Origin: Streptomyces sp. L-9-10
GTDB taxonomy: Bacteria > Actinomycetota > Actinomycetes > Streptomycetales > Streptomycetaceae
Direction of reading: 5' to 3'
DNA: 64,000 nt
Assembly: GCF_004151105.1 (NCBI RefSeq)
Contig: NZ_PHRF01000096.1
Location: forward strand, 29,097-93,096
The position numbers and the translations under genes were made by a program. Shown piece by piece: positions 8,034-20,175 of this stretch (positions within the stretch are counted from its first letter, which is position 1; each line of letters opens with the position of its first letter). Under the pieces are notes generated by a model. The model was not told the origin of the DNA. It searched no databases and saw nothing but the letters and a program-made list of their open reading frames with translations.

Positions 8034-8768
8034 TCAGCCCACCGCCTTCACGGCATCGGCCGGCGCGGTCCGCGCGGCTTTACGGCCTGCCGTACGCGCC
8101 GGACGTATCCGCGTCCAGGGCGTCAGCAGCCGCTGCACTCCGAGCAGCAGCAGATCGGCGACGACCGCGAGCAGCACGCACAGCACCGAGGCCGTCAGCA
8201 CCTGCGCCTTGAAGAAGCTCGGCAGCGCGTCCTCGATGAGATTGCCGAGCCCGCCCCGGCCCACGATCGACCCGACCGTGGTCAGCGCGACCGTCGACAC
8301 CGTCGCGATGCGCAGGCCCGCCATCAGCGCGGGCAGCGCCAGGGGCAGCTCGACCTCCCAGAGCAGCCGCCCCGGTCCGTATCCCATCCCGCGGGCCGCC
8401 TCCCGTGCCTCTTCCGGCACCGATTCGAGCCCCGCGATGATGTTCCGCACGAGAATGGTCAGTGAATAGAGCACCAGGCCGGTGATCACCAGCCCCGCGG
8501 AGAGCCCGAAGACCGGCAGCAGCAGCGAGAACATCGCCAGCGACGGAATCGTGTAGAGCAGCGTCGTCAGCCCCAGCACAGGCCCGGCGAATGACGGCCT
8601 GCTCCGCGCCAGCAGGGCCAGCGGAAATGCCACCAGCAGCCCTATGACGACCGACACCGCGGTGATCCACACATGCTGGACCGTGGCGTCGATCAACTCC
8701 TGGCTACGGGAGCGGAGATATTCCCCGCAGATCCAGTCGTTGGCCGCCAGGCACCCTTGCGTACTCAT
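8034..8768 (-). CDS. ABC transporter permease, glycine betaine/OpuC type
   Basis: A 244-residue MetI-like permease, first gene of the leftward three-gene unit permease, permease, lipoprotein. It shows an ICGEY-containing N-terminus, about six hydrophobic segments (ITAVSVVIGLLVAFPLALLA and onward), an EAA loop in AREAARGMGYGPGRLLWEVE, and IVGRGGLGNLIEDALPSFFK. It pairs with the following permease as a heterodimer. A 141-bp divergent promoter region separates it from the ATPase gene, so expression of the two halves of the transporter is probably co-regulated from there. Confidence 0.9.
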   Translation of the reverse strand: MSTQGCLAANDWICGEYLRSRSQELIDATVQHVWITAVSVVIGLLVAFPLALLARSRPSFAGPVLGLTTLLYTIPSLAMFSLLLPVFGLSAGLVITGLVLYSLTILVRNIIAGLESVPEEAREAARGMGYGPGRLLWEVELPLALPALMAGLRIATVSTVALTTVGSIVGRGGLGNLIEDALPSFFKAQVLTASVLCVLLAVVADLLLLGVQRLLTPWTRIRPARTAGRKAARTAPADAVKAVG

Positions 8769-8909
8769 CCATCCCCGCCTCCCCCGTCTTCCCGAACGTA
8801 TGTCTGGCTCTATGTCCTGGCGACCCTAACCCCGACCACTGACATTCGCGGAAGCCCGCCACATTCCAGCAACATGGCCTTCACACAACACGCCGCACAA
8901 TGGGGAACC

Positions 8910-10070
<1,161 letters not shown>

Positions 10071-10082
<12 letters not shown>

Positions 10083-10161
10083 GGGCCGCCGCCTCCGCCT
10101 GAGGGCAGCCTCCGTGCGAGGACCGCCGCCGACTTGAGGACCGCCGTCTGAGGACCGCCGC
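10071..10161. repeat. Degenerate 14-20 bp repeat over the ATPase stop codon
   Basis: Two nearly identical 20-bp units GCCTCCGCCTGAGGGCCGCC (10071-10090) and 10091-10110 are followed by three decayed copies ending in GAGGACCGCC. The first unit contains the true stop TGA (10080-10082). Confidence 0.8.
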
Positions 10162-10197
10162 CGCCCGTGGCACGCGACCACGGCCAGGACCTGGGCC

Positions 10198-11310
10198 TCA
10201 GTTCGAGTAGAGCCGCCCGCTCATCCACTCCAGGGCCGGCGGGATCTCCCGGCGCCAGGTGTTGAAGTTGTGCCCGCCGCTGTCGAGGATGATCGACGAC
10301 ACGTGCGAGGGCGCCTTGACCTTGCTGATGAACGTCCGCGTGGCCCTGAGATTTCCCTCACCCTTCTTGGACGAGGTGACCAGGAAGGACACCCTGCCCT
10401 GCGGCCGGTTGTCCAGACTCCACAGCAGATCCGAGTCGTTCCGCAGCTGCTTGTCGCCCCGGAAGAGATCACCGGTCGTCGGGTCGACGGGCGCCTTGTA
10501 GTACGCCGAGAGCCCGACGCCCACGGAGTAGCGCTCCGGATGGTGCATGGCGATCTTCAGCGCGCAGTAGCCGCCGGTGGAGTTGCCCATGATCCCCCAG
10601 CTCTTCGGCTCACGCCCGACCCGGTACGTGCGGGACACCGCCAGCGGCAGGTCCTTGGCGAAGAACGTCTCGGTCTGCGGCCCTCGGGGGATGTCCACGC
10701 ACTCGGTGTCACGCGGCGGCGCCACGGTGGGCCGCAGCATCACCAGCACCATCGGCTGCATCTTGCCGTCCTGGGCCAGCTGCCACGCGGTCTTCGGATA
10801 GTTCAGCCCCTTGATCAGGTTCTCCGCCATCCCCGGATAGCCGGTGAGCACCACGGCGACCGGGAAGGTCCGGTGCACGAACCCCGGCCGGAAGTACTCG
10901 GGCGGGAGATAGACGTACGCGGTGCTGTCGATCCCGGATTTCGGGCCGCTGACGACGATCCTCTGGACCTGGCCCGCCACCGAGGGCACCGAACCGCCCG
11001 GCGTGGGCGTCCGCTGTGTGTCCATCACCGTCACGTGATTGCCACTGGCCGAGTGGTCGACGACCGCCCCCAGGTCCTGCTTCCGCCCGAACAGGTCGGA
11101 CCACGAACCGTAGAAGAGGAAGGAGTTGTTGGCGACGAGACCGACCGCCATGAACACCGCCACCTGCGTGGAGAACAGCAGTCCGACCCGGCCGAGCACG
11201 ACACGCGGCGTACTCCGCGACAGCCGCGGCCAGAGCCAGATCGTCACGACGAACAGCGCAACAGCCAGCAGGACGGCCAAGGCCAGGACTTTACGGCTGG
11301 TAAGACCCAT
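10198..11310 (-). CDS. Membrane-anchored alpha/beta-hydrolase esterase next to lysX
   Basis: A 370-residue esterase-D/antigen-85-like hydrolase. Two N-terminal hydrophobic segments (VLALAVLLAVALFVVTIWLW and VGLLFSTQVAVFMAVGLVAN) anchor it, with the catalytic domain probably outside. The nucleophile elbow is GIMGNSTGGYCALK (serine in G-N-S-T-G) and the catalytic histidine is in SGGHNFNTW near the C-terminus. The start at 11310 begins just before the first membrane segment; the longer frame to 11544 overlaps lysX and is R/S-rich noise. It is divergent from the aminoacyl-phospholipid synthase lysX. In several bacteria such synthases are paired with a hydrolase that removes the amino acid from the lipid, which suggests but does not prove that role here. 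Confidence 0.78.
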   Translation of the reverse strand: MGLTSRKVLALAVLLAVALFVVTIWLWPRLSRSTPRVVLGRVGLLFSTQVAVFMAVGLVANNSFLFYGSWSDLFGRKQDLGAVVDHSASGNHVTVMDTQRTPTPGGSVPSVAGQVQRIVVSGPKSGIDSTAYVYLPPEYFRPGFVHRTFPVAVVLTGYPGMAENLIKGLNYPKTAWQLAQDGKMQPMVLVMLRPTVAPPRDTECVDIPRGPQTETFFAKDLPLAVSRTYRVGREPKSWGIMGNSTGGYCALKIAMHHPERYSVGVGLSAYYKAPVDPTTGDLFRGDKQLRNDSDLLWSLDNRPQGRVSFLVTSSKKGEGNLRATRTFISKVKAPSHVSSIILDSGGHNFNTWRREIPPALEWMSGRLYSN

Positions 11311-11456
11311 GTCGACCGAGCTTTCTCCTGTGAGATTTTCCGAAACGCTGATGAACCCGACCTCCGAAACCCGCGTCCTAGAGATCGCAAAATGTCCGGC
11401 CCGCGAAGAAGAAGCGGACTCGGGCACCACACTCTCTCGCGGAACCATGGGAAGCG

Positions 11457-13352
11457 ATGTCTGTGACGCTAGATGGGGATAAATCGGGATCGGTTCCGGG
11501 CCGGTCCCAGCACAGCACGCCCATACCCCCCAAGCCACTGACACGCCGTCTGTTCCGCGGGACCCGCCGTCTGTTCCGCGGCCCGCGCCCCGAATCCGTC
11601 CCCGCGCTGGTCGGCACCGCCTGCACCCTCATCGGACTGCTGGACATCGCCGCCGGGGTCTTCCCCCGCTTCCGCCACAGCCGGATGCACGCCTTCGCCG
11701 AAGTACTGCCGGGGGCGCTCGGCCCGCTGTCCGCCGCACTCTCCATCAGCGTCGGCGTCCTCCTGCTGCTGCTCGCGCACGGCCTGAAACGCCGTAAGCG
11801 GCGCGCCTGGCGAGCCGCCGTCATCCTGCTGCCCGCGGGCGCCGTGGCGCAGTTCGGCTACCGGCACTCACTCCTCGGAGCCCTGCTCTCCGTACTGCTG
11901 CTCACCCTGCTGCTGCGCCACCGCGGGGAGTTCGCCGCCCTGCCCGACCCGCGCAGCCGCTGGAAGGCGCTGGCCAACTTCTTCCTGATGGGCGCGGGCT
12001 CCATCGGCCTCGGGCTGATCATCGTCAGCGTCCATCCGCGCCGGACCGTCGGCAACCCCGGCCTGGCCGAACGGCTCGAACACGTGCTGTACGGCCTGTT
12101 CGGCCTCGACGGCCCCATCGACTACAAGGGCATCGTCAGCGGCACCGTCGGCGACTCCCTCGGCGCGCTCGGCCTGCTCACCGCCCTGACCACCTGCTAT
12201 CTCGCCTTCCGCCCCGAACACCCCGCCGCCCGCCTCACCGAGGACGACGAACAGCGGCTGCGCGCCCTGCTCGCCCGGCACGGCGGCCGCGACTCCCTCG
12301 GCCACTTCGCCCTCCGCCGCGACAAGGGCGTGGTCTTCTCCCCCAGCGGCAAGGCCGCCGTCTGCTACCGCGTCGTCTCCGGGGTGATGCTCGCCAGCGG
12401 CGACCCGATCGGCGACGTCGAGGCCTGGCCCGGCGCCATCGAACGCTTCATGGACGAGGCCAAGGCCCACTCCTGGACCCCCGCCGTCATGGGCTGCAGC
12501 GAGACGGGCGGCGAGGTCTGGACCCGCGAGACCGGACTCGACGCGCTGGAACTCGGCGACGAGGCGGTGGTGGACGTGCCGGATTTCTCCCTGCACGGAC
12601 GCGCCATGCGGAACGTACGCCAGATGGTGAAGCGCATCGAGCGCGCCGGCTACGAAACGCGGGTACGGCGCGTCCGTGATCTGTCCGACGGCGAACTGGC
12701 CCGGATCCGCCGCGCCGCCGACGACTGGCGCGGCACCGACACGGAACGCGGCTTCTCCATGGCACTCGGCCGGATCGGCGACCCCGCCGACGGCGACTCC
12801 GTGCTCGCCACGGCCCACAAGCCCGGCGAGGACGCGACCGGCCCGTACGGCGATCTGAGGGCCGTCCTCCACTTCGTCCCGTGGGGTACGGACGGGATGT
12901 CCCTCGACCTGATGCGCCGCGACCGCTCCGCCGACCCCGGCATGAACGAACTGCTGATCGTCGCCTCGCTGCACGCCGCCCCCGCGCTCGGGGTGGAGCG
13001 GGTCTCCCTCAATTTCGCGATGTTCCGCTCGGCGCTCGCCCGCGGCGAACGGCTGGGCGCGGGACCCGTCCTGCGCGGCTGGCGGGGACTGCTGGTCTTT
13101 CTCTCCCGCTGGTTCCAGATCGAGTCGCTGTACCGCTTCAATGCCAAGTTCCAGCCGCGCTGGGAGCCGCGCTACGTGGTCTTCCGCAGCACCGGCGAAC
13201 TGCCCAGGATCGGCTTCGCCGCGATGCGGGCCGAAGGCTTCGTCACCCTCTCGCTGCCACGCCCCCTGCGCCACCTCGCCCGCGACCGCCACCCCCGCCC
13301 CTGCGCCCACGACATCGGAACCCCGCCCGACCACGAGATCCGTACGGCCTAA
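11457..13352 (+). CDS. lysX: Lysyl-phosphatidylglycerol synthase-like membrane protein (MprF/LysX type, DUF2156)
   Basis: A 631-residue protein. The N-terminal part (about 45-240) has five or six hydrophobic segments; the C-terminal part (about 250-600) is the DUF2156 GNAT-like aminoacyltransferase fold, with DSLGHFALRRDKGVVFSPSG, ASGDPIGDVEAWPGAIERFM, GDEAVVDVPDFSLHGRAMRN and ESLYRFNAKFQPRWEPRYVV. The family transfers an amino acid, often lysine, from aminoacyl-tRNA to phosphatidylglycerol, reducing surface charge and susceptibility to cationic peptides. No tRNA-synthetase domain is fused here, unlike mycobacterial LysX, so the amino acid is uncertain. Residues about 30-43 contain a direct duplication of RRLFRG encoded by a 21-bp repeat. 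Confidence 0.88.
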   Translation: MSVTLDGDKSGSVPGRSQHSTPIPPKPLTRRLFRGTRRLFRGPRPESVPALVGTACTLIGLLDIAAGVFPRFRHSRMHAFAEVLPGALGPLSAALSISVGVLLLLLAHGLKRRKRRAWRAAVILLPAGAVAQFGYRHSLLGALLSVLLLTLLLRHRGEFAALPDPRSRWKALANFFLMGAGSIGLGLIIVSVHPRRTVGNPGLAERLEHVLYGLFGLDGPIDYKGIVSGTVGDSLGALGLLTALTTCYLAFRPEHPAARLTEDDEQRLRALLARHGGRDSLGHFALRRDKGVVFSPSGKAAVCYRVVSGVMLASGDPIGDVEAWPGAIERFMDEAKAHSWTPAVMGCSETGGEVWTRETGLDALELGDEAVVDVPDFSLHGRAMRNVRQMVKRIERAGYETRVRRVRDLSDGELARIRRAADDWRGTDTERGFSMALGRIGDPADGDSVLATAHKPGEDATGPYGDLRAVLHFVPWGTDGMSLDLMRRDRSADPGMNELLIVASLHAAPALGVERVSLNFAMFRSALARGERLGAGPVLRGWRGLLVFLSRWFQIESLYRFNAKFQPRWEPRYVVFRSTGELPRIGFAAMRAEGFVTLSLPRPLRHLARDRHPRPCAHDIGTPPDHEIRTA

Positions 13353-13450
13353 ACGAGCGCACCCGGTCCGTCGGAGAAGACCCTGTCCGGCGCCCGTCAC
13401 GCGCCCGTCGCACGGATCCGGCCGGGCCGCCCGCCTCCGTGCGGACCCCC

Positions 13451-13456
13451 TAGGGT
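13451..13456 (+). promoter_or_regulatory. Candidate -10 element giving a leaderless folP mRNA
   Basis: TAGGGT ends 6 bp before the folP ATG (13463), and no Shine-Dalgarno sequence lies between, the usual arrangement of leaderless Streptomyces transcripts. No convincing -35 is seen. Confidence 0.45.
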
Positions 13457-13462
13457 GGGCGT

Positions 13463-14323
13463 ATGAGTACGTTGCGCGCGCGGGGCACGGTCGAGGGGCT
13501 GCCGGAGTGGGACCGCTGTGCGGTGATGGGGGTCGTCAATGTGACGCCCGACTCCTTCTCCGACGGTGGCCGCTGGTTCGACACCACCGCCGCCATCAAA
13601 CACGGCCTCGACCTCGTCGCCGAGGGCGCGGACATGGTGGACGTCGGCGGTGAGTCGACCAGGCCCGGCGCCACCCGCGTCGACGAGGACGAGGAGCTCA
13701 GGCGCGTGGTCCCCGTCGTACGGGGCCTGGCGGCCGAAGGCGTCACCGTCTCCGTCGACACCATGCACGCGTCCGTCGCCGAGCAGGCGGTCGCGGCCGG
13801 CGCCGCGCTGGTCAACGATGTCAGCGGCGGACTCGCCGACCCGGCCATGGTCCCCGCCGTCGCCGCCATGGGCGTGCCCTTCGTGGTGATGCACTGGCGC
13901 GACTTCAGCGACCGGATGAACAGCCGCGCCGTCTATACGGACGTCGTCGCGGAGGTCGTCGACGAACTGCGCGCGCGGATGGACGCGGTGATAGCCGGAG
14001 GCGTCGCCCCCGAGCGGCTCGTCATCGATCCCGGCCTCGGTTTCGCCAAGCAGGCCGAGCACGACCTCGCGCTCCTCGCGCACCTCGCCGAGCTGCGCGC
14101 CCTGGGCCGGCCGCTTCTGGTCGCGGCCTCCCGTAAACGCTTCCTCGGACATGTCCTCGCCGGCGGCGACGGCTCCCCGCCGCCCGCCCGCGAGCGCGAC
14201 GCGGCCACCGCCGCCGTCTCCGCGATCGCCGCCCACCAGGACGCCTGGGCGGTCCGCGTCCATGAGGTACGGGCGACCGCCGACGCGGTACGGGTGGCCC
14301 GCGCCGTCGAGGGAGCCCAGTGA
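13463..14323 (+). CDS. folP: Dihydropteroate synthase
   Basis: A 286-residue TIM-barrel enzyme that condenses 6-hydroxymethyl-7,8-dihydropterin diphosphate with p-aminobenzoate; target of sulfonamides. Signatures are VMGVVNVTPDSFSDGG (residues 21-36), VDVGGESTRPGA, LVIDPGLGFAKQ and VAASRKRFLG. It is the first gene of a rightward folate cluster and overlaps the NTF2-like gene by four bases (GTGA), so the two are translationally coupled. The start is supported by the leaderless -10 element just upstream. Confidence 0.96.
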   Translation: MSTLRARGTVEGLPEWDRCAVMGVVNVTPDSFSDGGRWFDTTAAIKHGLDLVAEGADMVDVGGESTRPGATRVDEDEELRRVVPVVRGLAAEGVTVSVDTMHASVAEQAVAAGAALVNDVSGGLADPAMVPAVAAMGVPFVVMHWRDFSDRMNSRAVYTDVVAEVVDELRARMDAVIAGGVAPERLVIDPGLGFAKQAEHDLALLAHLAELRALGRPLLVAASRKRFLGHVLAGGDGSPPPARERDAATAAVSAIAAHQDAWAVRVHEVRATADAVRVARAVEGAQ

Positions 14324-14778
14324 CCGCGCGTACGGACAACGAACAGGTCGAGGTCGCCAACACCACGTTCTACGAGGCCATGGAGCGCGGCGATTTCGAC
14401 GCGCTGTCCGAGCTCTGGCTGGATGGCGACGACGACGGGATCTCCTGCGTCCACCCGGGCTGGCCCGTACTCACCGGCCGCGGCGAGGTGCTCCGCTCGT
14501 ACGCGCTGATCATGGCGAACACCGAGTACATCCAGTTCTTCCTGACCGATGTCGCGGTCTCGGTCTGCGCCGACACCGCCCTCGTGACCTGCACGGAGAA
14601 CATCCTCAGCGGCGGCCCCGCCGAGGAGAGCGGCGAGCTCGGACCGCTCGTCGGCCAGTTGGTCGTCGCCACCAACGTCTTCCGCCGCACACCCGAAGGG
14701 TGGAAAATCTGGTCACATCACGGCTCACCGGTTCTGACCGAAACCGATGAGGAAACGGACGACGAGACACCCGCGTGA
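14320..14778 (+). CDS. NTF2/SnoaL-like fold protein
   Basis: A 152-residue protein of the nuclear transport factor 2-like superfamily (SnoaL_3/DUF4440 type). Typical features are the N-terminal helix NTTFYEAMERGDFDALSELW, the strand block GISCVHPGWPVLTGRGEVLR and VTCTENILS. The C-terminus WKIWSHHGSPVL matches small proteins often annotated beside folP in actinobacteria. Reaction and ligand are unknown. Four-base overlap with folP argues for a linked role. The acidic tail (TDEETDDETPA) is disordered. Confidence 0.85.
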   Translation: MTARTDNEQVEVANTTFYEAMERGDFDALSELWLDGDDDGISCVHPGWPVLTGRGEVLRSYALIMANTEYIQFFLTDVAVSVCADTALVTCTENILSGGPAEESGELGPLVGQLVVATNVFRRTPEGWKIWSHHGSPVLTETDEETDDETPA

Positions 14779-14965
14779 GTGGGTAGGCAGCCCCTGCGGA
14801 CCGATCGGCGGGCCCAGGGCGGGGGCGGCGGCCGGGCAACCCCGCACCTGTCCCTCACCCCCGCGCCACAGCACTGTCCGTGCCCGCGGGTAGATTCACA
14901 TGAGGACACCGAGCCGCCCGCACCGGCCGGGTGCCCGACGACCAACGACAGCAGGAGTGATTCGC

Positions 14966-15325
14966 GTGGATCGTGTCGCGCTGCGCGGCCTCAAGGCCCG
15001 CGGGCATCATGGCGTCTTTCCCCGGGAGCGCGAGGAGGGCCAGACCTTCATCGTGGATCTGAGGCTCGGCCTCGACACCCGCCCCGCGGCCGCCGACGAC
15101 GACCTGGCGAAGACCGTGCACTACGGGATCGTGGCCGAAGAGGTCGTGGAGGTCGTCCAGGGAGAGCCGGTCGACCTGATCGAGACGCTGGCGGAACGGA
15201 TCGCCCAGCAGTGCCTGAAACACGACGGCGTCCAGGAGGTCGAGGTGGTCGTGCACAAACCGGACGCCCCGATCACCGTCCCCTTCGACGATGTGACCAT
15301 CACCATCACCCGGAGCCGAGTATGA
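14966..15325 (+). CDS. folB: Dihydroneopterin aldolase
   Basis: A 119-residue enzyme that converts 7,8-dihydroneopterin to 6-hydroxymethyl-7,8-dihydropterin plus glycolaldehyde. It shows ALRGLKARGHHGVFPRERE at the N-terminus, the substrate-binding glutamate in DLIETLAERIAQQ, and VHKPDAPI with the catalytic lysine. The GTG at 14966 is chosen because AGGAG lies 9 bp upstream; the longer frame from 14900 adds a Pro/Arg-rich extension foreign to the family. It overlaps folK by four bases (ATGA). Confidence 0.95.
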   Translation: MDRVALRGLKARGHHGVFPREREEGQTFIVDLRLGLDTRPAAADDDLAKTVHYGIVAEEVVEVVQGEPVDLIETLAERIAQQCLKHDGVQEVEVVVHKPDAPITVPFDDVTITITRSRV

Positions 15326-15936
15326 GTGTGTTTTCCGCCAGGGGTCCCCAGGGCGACCCGACCGTACAGCCGGTACCCGCCTCCGTGGTCGCGCAGGTCG
15401 ACGCCGCGGACACGACACTGTCCAACCCGAAACGCGCCGTGGTCTCCCTCGGCTCCAACCTCGGCAACCGCCTGGAGACGATCCAGGGCGCGATCGACGC
15501 CCTGGAGGACACCCCGGGACTGCGGGTCAAAGCGGTCTCCCAGGTGTACGAGACCGAGCCCTGGGGCGTCGAGCCCGGCTCCCAGCCGTCGTACTTCAAC
15601 GCGGTCGTCGTGATCAAGACGACGCTGCCGCCGTCCTCGCTGCTGGAGCGCGGCCAGGCCATCGAGGAAGCCTTCGACCGGGTCCGCGAGGAGCGCTGGG
15701 GACCGCGCACCATCGACGTGGACATCGTGGCGTACGCGGACGTCGTCTCGGACGACCCGCTGCTCACCCTCCCCCACCCCCGGGCCCATGAGCGCGCCTT
15801 CGTGCTCGCGCCGTGGCACGACGTGGACCCGGAAGCGCAGGTCCCGGGCCATGGCCCGGTCGCCGAACTGCTGGCGGACGTCGACCGCGGCGGTGTCCGG
15901 ACCCGGACCGATCTGGAACTCCGCCTGCCCGAGTAG
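15322..15936 (+). CDS. folK: 6-hydroxymethyl-7,8-dihydropterin pyrophosphokinase (HPPK)
   Basis: A 204-residue enzyme transferring pyrophosphate from ATP to 6-hydroxymethyl-7,8-dihydropterin, the step before FolP. Motifs are VVSLGSNLGNRLETIQGAI (about residues 42-60), YETEPWGVEPGSQPSYFNAV, RWGPRTIDVDIVAY with the catalytic Asp pair, and LPHPRAHERAFVLAPW. The first about 35 residues precede the conserved core and look disordered. The ATG at 15322 overlaps the folB stop, so folB and folK are coupled. Confidence 0.96.
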   Translation: MSVFSARGPQGDPTVQPVPASVVAQVDAADTTLSNPKRAVVSLGSNLGNRLETIQGAIDALEDTPGLRVKAVSQVYETEPWGVEPGSQPSYFNAVVVIKTTLPPSSLLERGQAIEEAFDRVREERWGPRTIDVDIVAYADVVSDDPLLTLPHPRAHERAFVLAPWHDVDPEAQVPGHGPVAELLADVDRGGVRTRTDLELRLPE

Positions 15937-16027
15937 TGGTTAGGCTCACGGAGTCGGTACGGCGAAGGCCGGTACGGCGCGTGTCAGCACGGCGAGGGTC
16001 GGTACAGCGAGGCGAAGGGCTTTCTCG

Positions 16028-16519
16028 GTGAAGCAGTTGCGGATCGGCGTCCTCGCCGGCCTGTTCGTGGTGGCGGGCGTGCTCTCCTGGGGCGCCGCCC
16101 GGCTGTGGGACTCCGTCGGCACGCTGCCGAGCGTCCCCCTCGCGGCGCCGATCGTGCTCGCGGTGATCGCCGTCGTCCTGGCCGCGACGGCCCTCTCGCT
16201 GCGCGCCCGGCTGAAGGCCCAGCGGGAGCGCCGCCCCGGCGCGCAGGGCGTGAACCCGCTGATGGCGGCCCGCGCGGTCGTCTTCGGCCAGGCCAGCGCC
16301 CTGGTCGCGGCCCTCGTCTCCGGCATGTACGGCGGCACGGGCGTCTTCCTGCTCGGCTCCCTCGACATCCCCGCCCGCCGCGACCAGGCCATCTACGCGG
16401 CCTTCTCCGTCCTGGCGGGCATCGCGGTGATCATCGCGGCCTTCTTCCTGGAGCGGGTCTGCAAACTCCCGGAAGACCACGACAAGAACGGCACGGCCCC
16501 CGCGGGCCCGGCCGCCTGA
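16028..16519 (+). CDS. DUF3180 four-helix membrane protein
   Basis: A 163-residue integral membrane protein with four hydrophobic helices (about residues 6-24, 38-58, 80-100 and 120-142) and the DUF3180 core GVNPLMAARAVVFGQASALV and DIPARRDQAIYAAFSVLAGI. It follows folK in most actinobacteria and is probably the last gene of the folate operon, 91 bp after folK. Function unknown. It is convergent with folE. Confidence 0.88.
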   Translation: MKQLRIGVLAGLFVVAGVLSWGAARLWDSVGTLPSVPLAAPIVLAVIAVVLAATALSLRARLKAQRERRPGAQGVNPLMAARAVVFGQASALVAALVSGMYGGTGVFLLGSLDIPARRDQAIYAAFSVLAGIAVIIAAFFLERVCKLPEDHDKNGTAPAGPAA

Positions 16520-16562
16520 GCGGACACGTCCCCCTGGGCGGGCGCGCCCCGGACGCCCCGGG

Positions 16563-17168
16563 TCAGCGCGCCATTATCAGACTCATCGCCTCCGCGCGGG
16601 TGGCCGGAACCCGCAACTGGCCGCGGACGGCCGACGTGATCGTCTTGGCGCCCGGCTTCCGTACACCCCGCATGGTCATGCACATGTGCTCGCACTCGAC
16701 GACCACGATCACCCCGCGCGGGTCCAGGATCTCCATCAGCGAATCGGCGATCTGTGTGGTCAGCCGTTCCTGGACCTGCGGCCGGCGGGCGAACACATCC
16801 ACCAGTCTGGCCAGCTTGGAGAGCCCGGTGATCTTCCCGTCCGAGGACGGGATGTAGCCGACATGAGCCACCCCGACAAAGGGGACAAGATGATGTTCAC
16901 ACGAAGACATCACTTCGATGTCCTTCACCAGGACCATCTCGTCATGGCCGAGGTCGAACGTCGTGGTCAGCACCTCTTCCGGCGTCTGCCAGAGCCCCGC
17001 GAATATCTCCCTGTACGCCCGCGCCACCCGGCCGGGAGTGGCCCGCAGACCCTCGCGGTCCGGGTCCTCCCCGACCGCGATCAGCAGCTCGCGCACGGCA
17101 TTCTCGGCCCGCTTCTCATCGAATTCGCGGATGGGGCTCTCCCCGTCCAGCATCACCGGGTCGGTCAT
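16563..17168 (-). CDS. folE: GTP cyclohydrolase I
   Basis: A 201-residue type IA enzyme that converts GTP to dihydroneopterin triphosphate, the first step of folate synthesis. Zinc ligands are visible in MSSCEHHLVPFVGVAHVGYI and in VECEHMCMTMRGVRKPG; GKITGLSKLARLVDVFARRP is the other signature. The ATG at 17168 gives the normal length; extension to 17573 is unsupported. It is the last gene of the leftward dacB-DUF2342-tilS-hpt-ftsH-folE block and points toward folP-folK, placing the pathway in two convergent units. Confidence 0.97.
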   Translation of the reverse strand: MTDPVMLDGESPIREFDEKRAENAVRELLIAVGEDPDREGLRATPGRVARAYREIFAGLWQTPEEVLTTTFDLGHDEMVLVKDIEVMSSCEHHLVPFVGVAHVGYIPSSDGKITGLSKLARLVDVFARRPQVQERLTTQIADSLMEILDPRGVIVVVECEHMCMTMRGVRKPGAKTITSAVRGQLRVPATRAEAMSLIMAR

Positions 17169-17278
17169 GTGTGCCTCGTTCCTGTGCCGTCCTGTGGGCG
17201 GGCAGACGAATGCCGCGCACCCACAGGCTAAAACCTGGGGGGCGCGGCATCCATTCCGGGCCAGGTGAGGCGCCGGGA

Positions 17279-19303
<2,025 letters not shown>

Positions 19304-19537
19304 CCATACGGAGCGAAGTCGCCCCGTCCCTCCTGCCCGTAGGTAAATGCTGCTGTGAGAAAAGACTGTTCTTCGGACGGTACCCCAGCATTGTGGCCCG
19401 CGACCGCACGGGACGGGTGACAAACCCGTCTTCCCATGCTCCAACGGCGCGAGGGGGTCTGGGGTTCCCGGCCGCGGCGAAGCCTTTCCGTGGAACCTCG
19501 CCGCTCTTCGGAGCGCTCAGCTGCGCCGAGGCGCGCT

Positions 19538-20098
19538 CTAACCGCCGTACACATGCGGAGCGAGCGTCCCGACGAAAGGCATGTTGCGGTACTTTTCCGA
19601 GTAATCCAGGCCATATCCCACGACAAACTCATTGGGAATGTCGAAGCCGATCCATTTGACGTCGATCGCGACCTTTGCGGCATCCGGCTTACGGAGCAGG
19701 GTGCAGACTTCGAGCGAGGCCGGCTCCCGCGAACCGAGGTTGGAGAGCAGCCACGACAGGGTCAGACCCGAGTCGATGATGTCCTCGACGATCAGTACGT
19801 GCCTGCCCTTGATGTCGGTGTCCAGGTCCTTGAGGATCCGGACCACGCCGGAGGACTGTGTGCCCGCCCCGTACGAGGAGACGGCCATCCAGTCCATCGT
19901 CACGGGGGTGGACAGCGCCCGCGCCAGGTCCGCCATGACCATGACGGCGCCCTTGAGGACTCCGACGAGAAGCAGGTCCTTGCCCGCGTACTCCGCGTCG
20001 ATCTTCGCGGCCAGATCGGCCAGCTTCGCGTCGATCTCTTCCTTGGTGATGAGCACCGACTGGAGGTCGTTGCCCATGTCCTTGTCGTCCACCCGCAT
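19538..20098 (-). CDS. hpt: Hypoxanthine phosphoribosyltransferase
   Basis: A 186-residue purine salvage enzyme making IMP/GMP from hypoxanthine/guanine and PRPP. The PRPP-binding loop is HVLIVEDIIDSGLTLSWLL, and VGVLKGAVMVMADLARAL and SSYGAGTQSSG (flexible loop) are also present. The ATG at 20098 (MRVDDKDMGNDLQ) is preferred over a TTG at 20131. Between tilS and ftsH, the standard actinobacterial order. Confidence 0.96.
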   Translation of the reverse strand: MRVDDKDMGNDLQSVLITKEEIDAKLADLAAKIDAEYAGKDLLLVGVLKGAVMVMADLARALSTPVTMDWMAVSSYGAGTQSSGVVRILKDLDTDIKGRHVLIVEDIIDSGLTLSWLLSNLGSREPASLEVCTLLRKPDAAKVAIDVKWIGFDIPNEFVVGYGLDYSEKYRNMPFVGTLAPHVYGG

Positions 20099-20175
20099 CA
20101 CTTTCGTCGTCGGCCGGGGGTCCGGGGCCAAGGCACTGGCGGCCCGGGAGACACAGCCGTAAGTGCATCAGCGCT

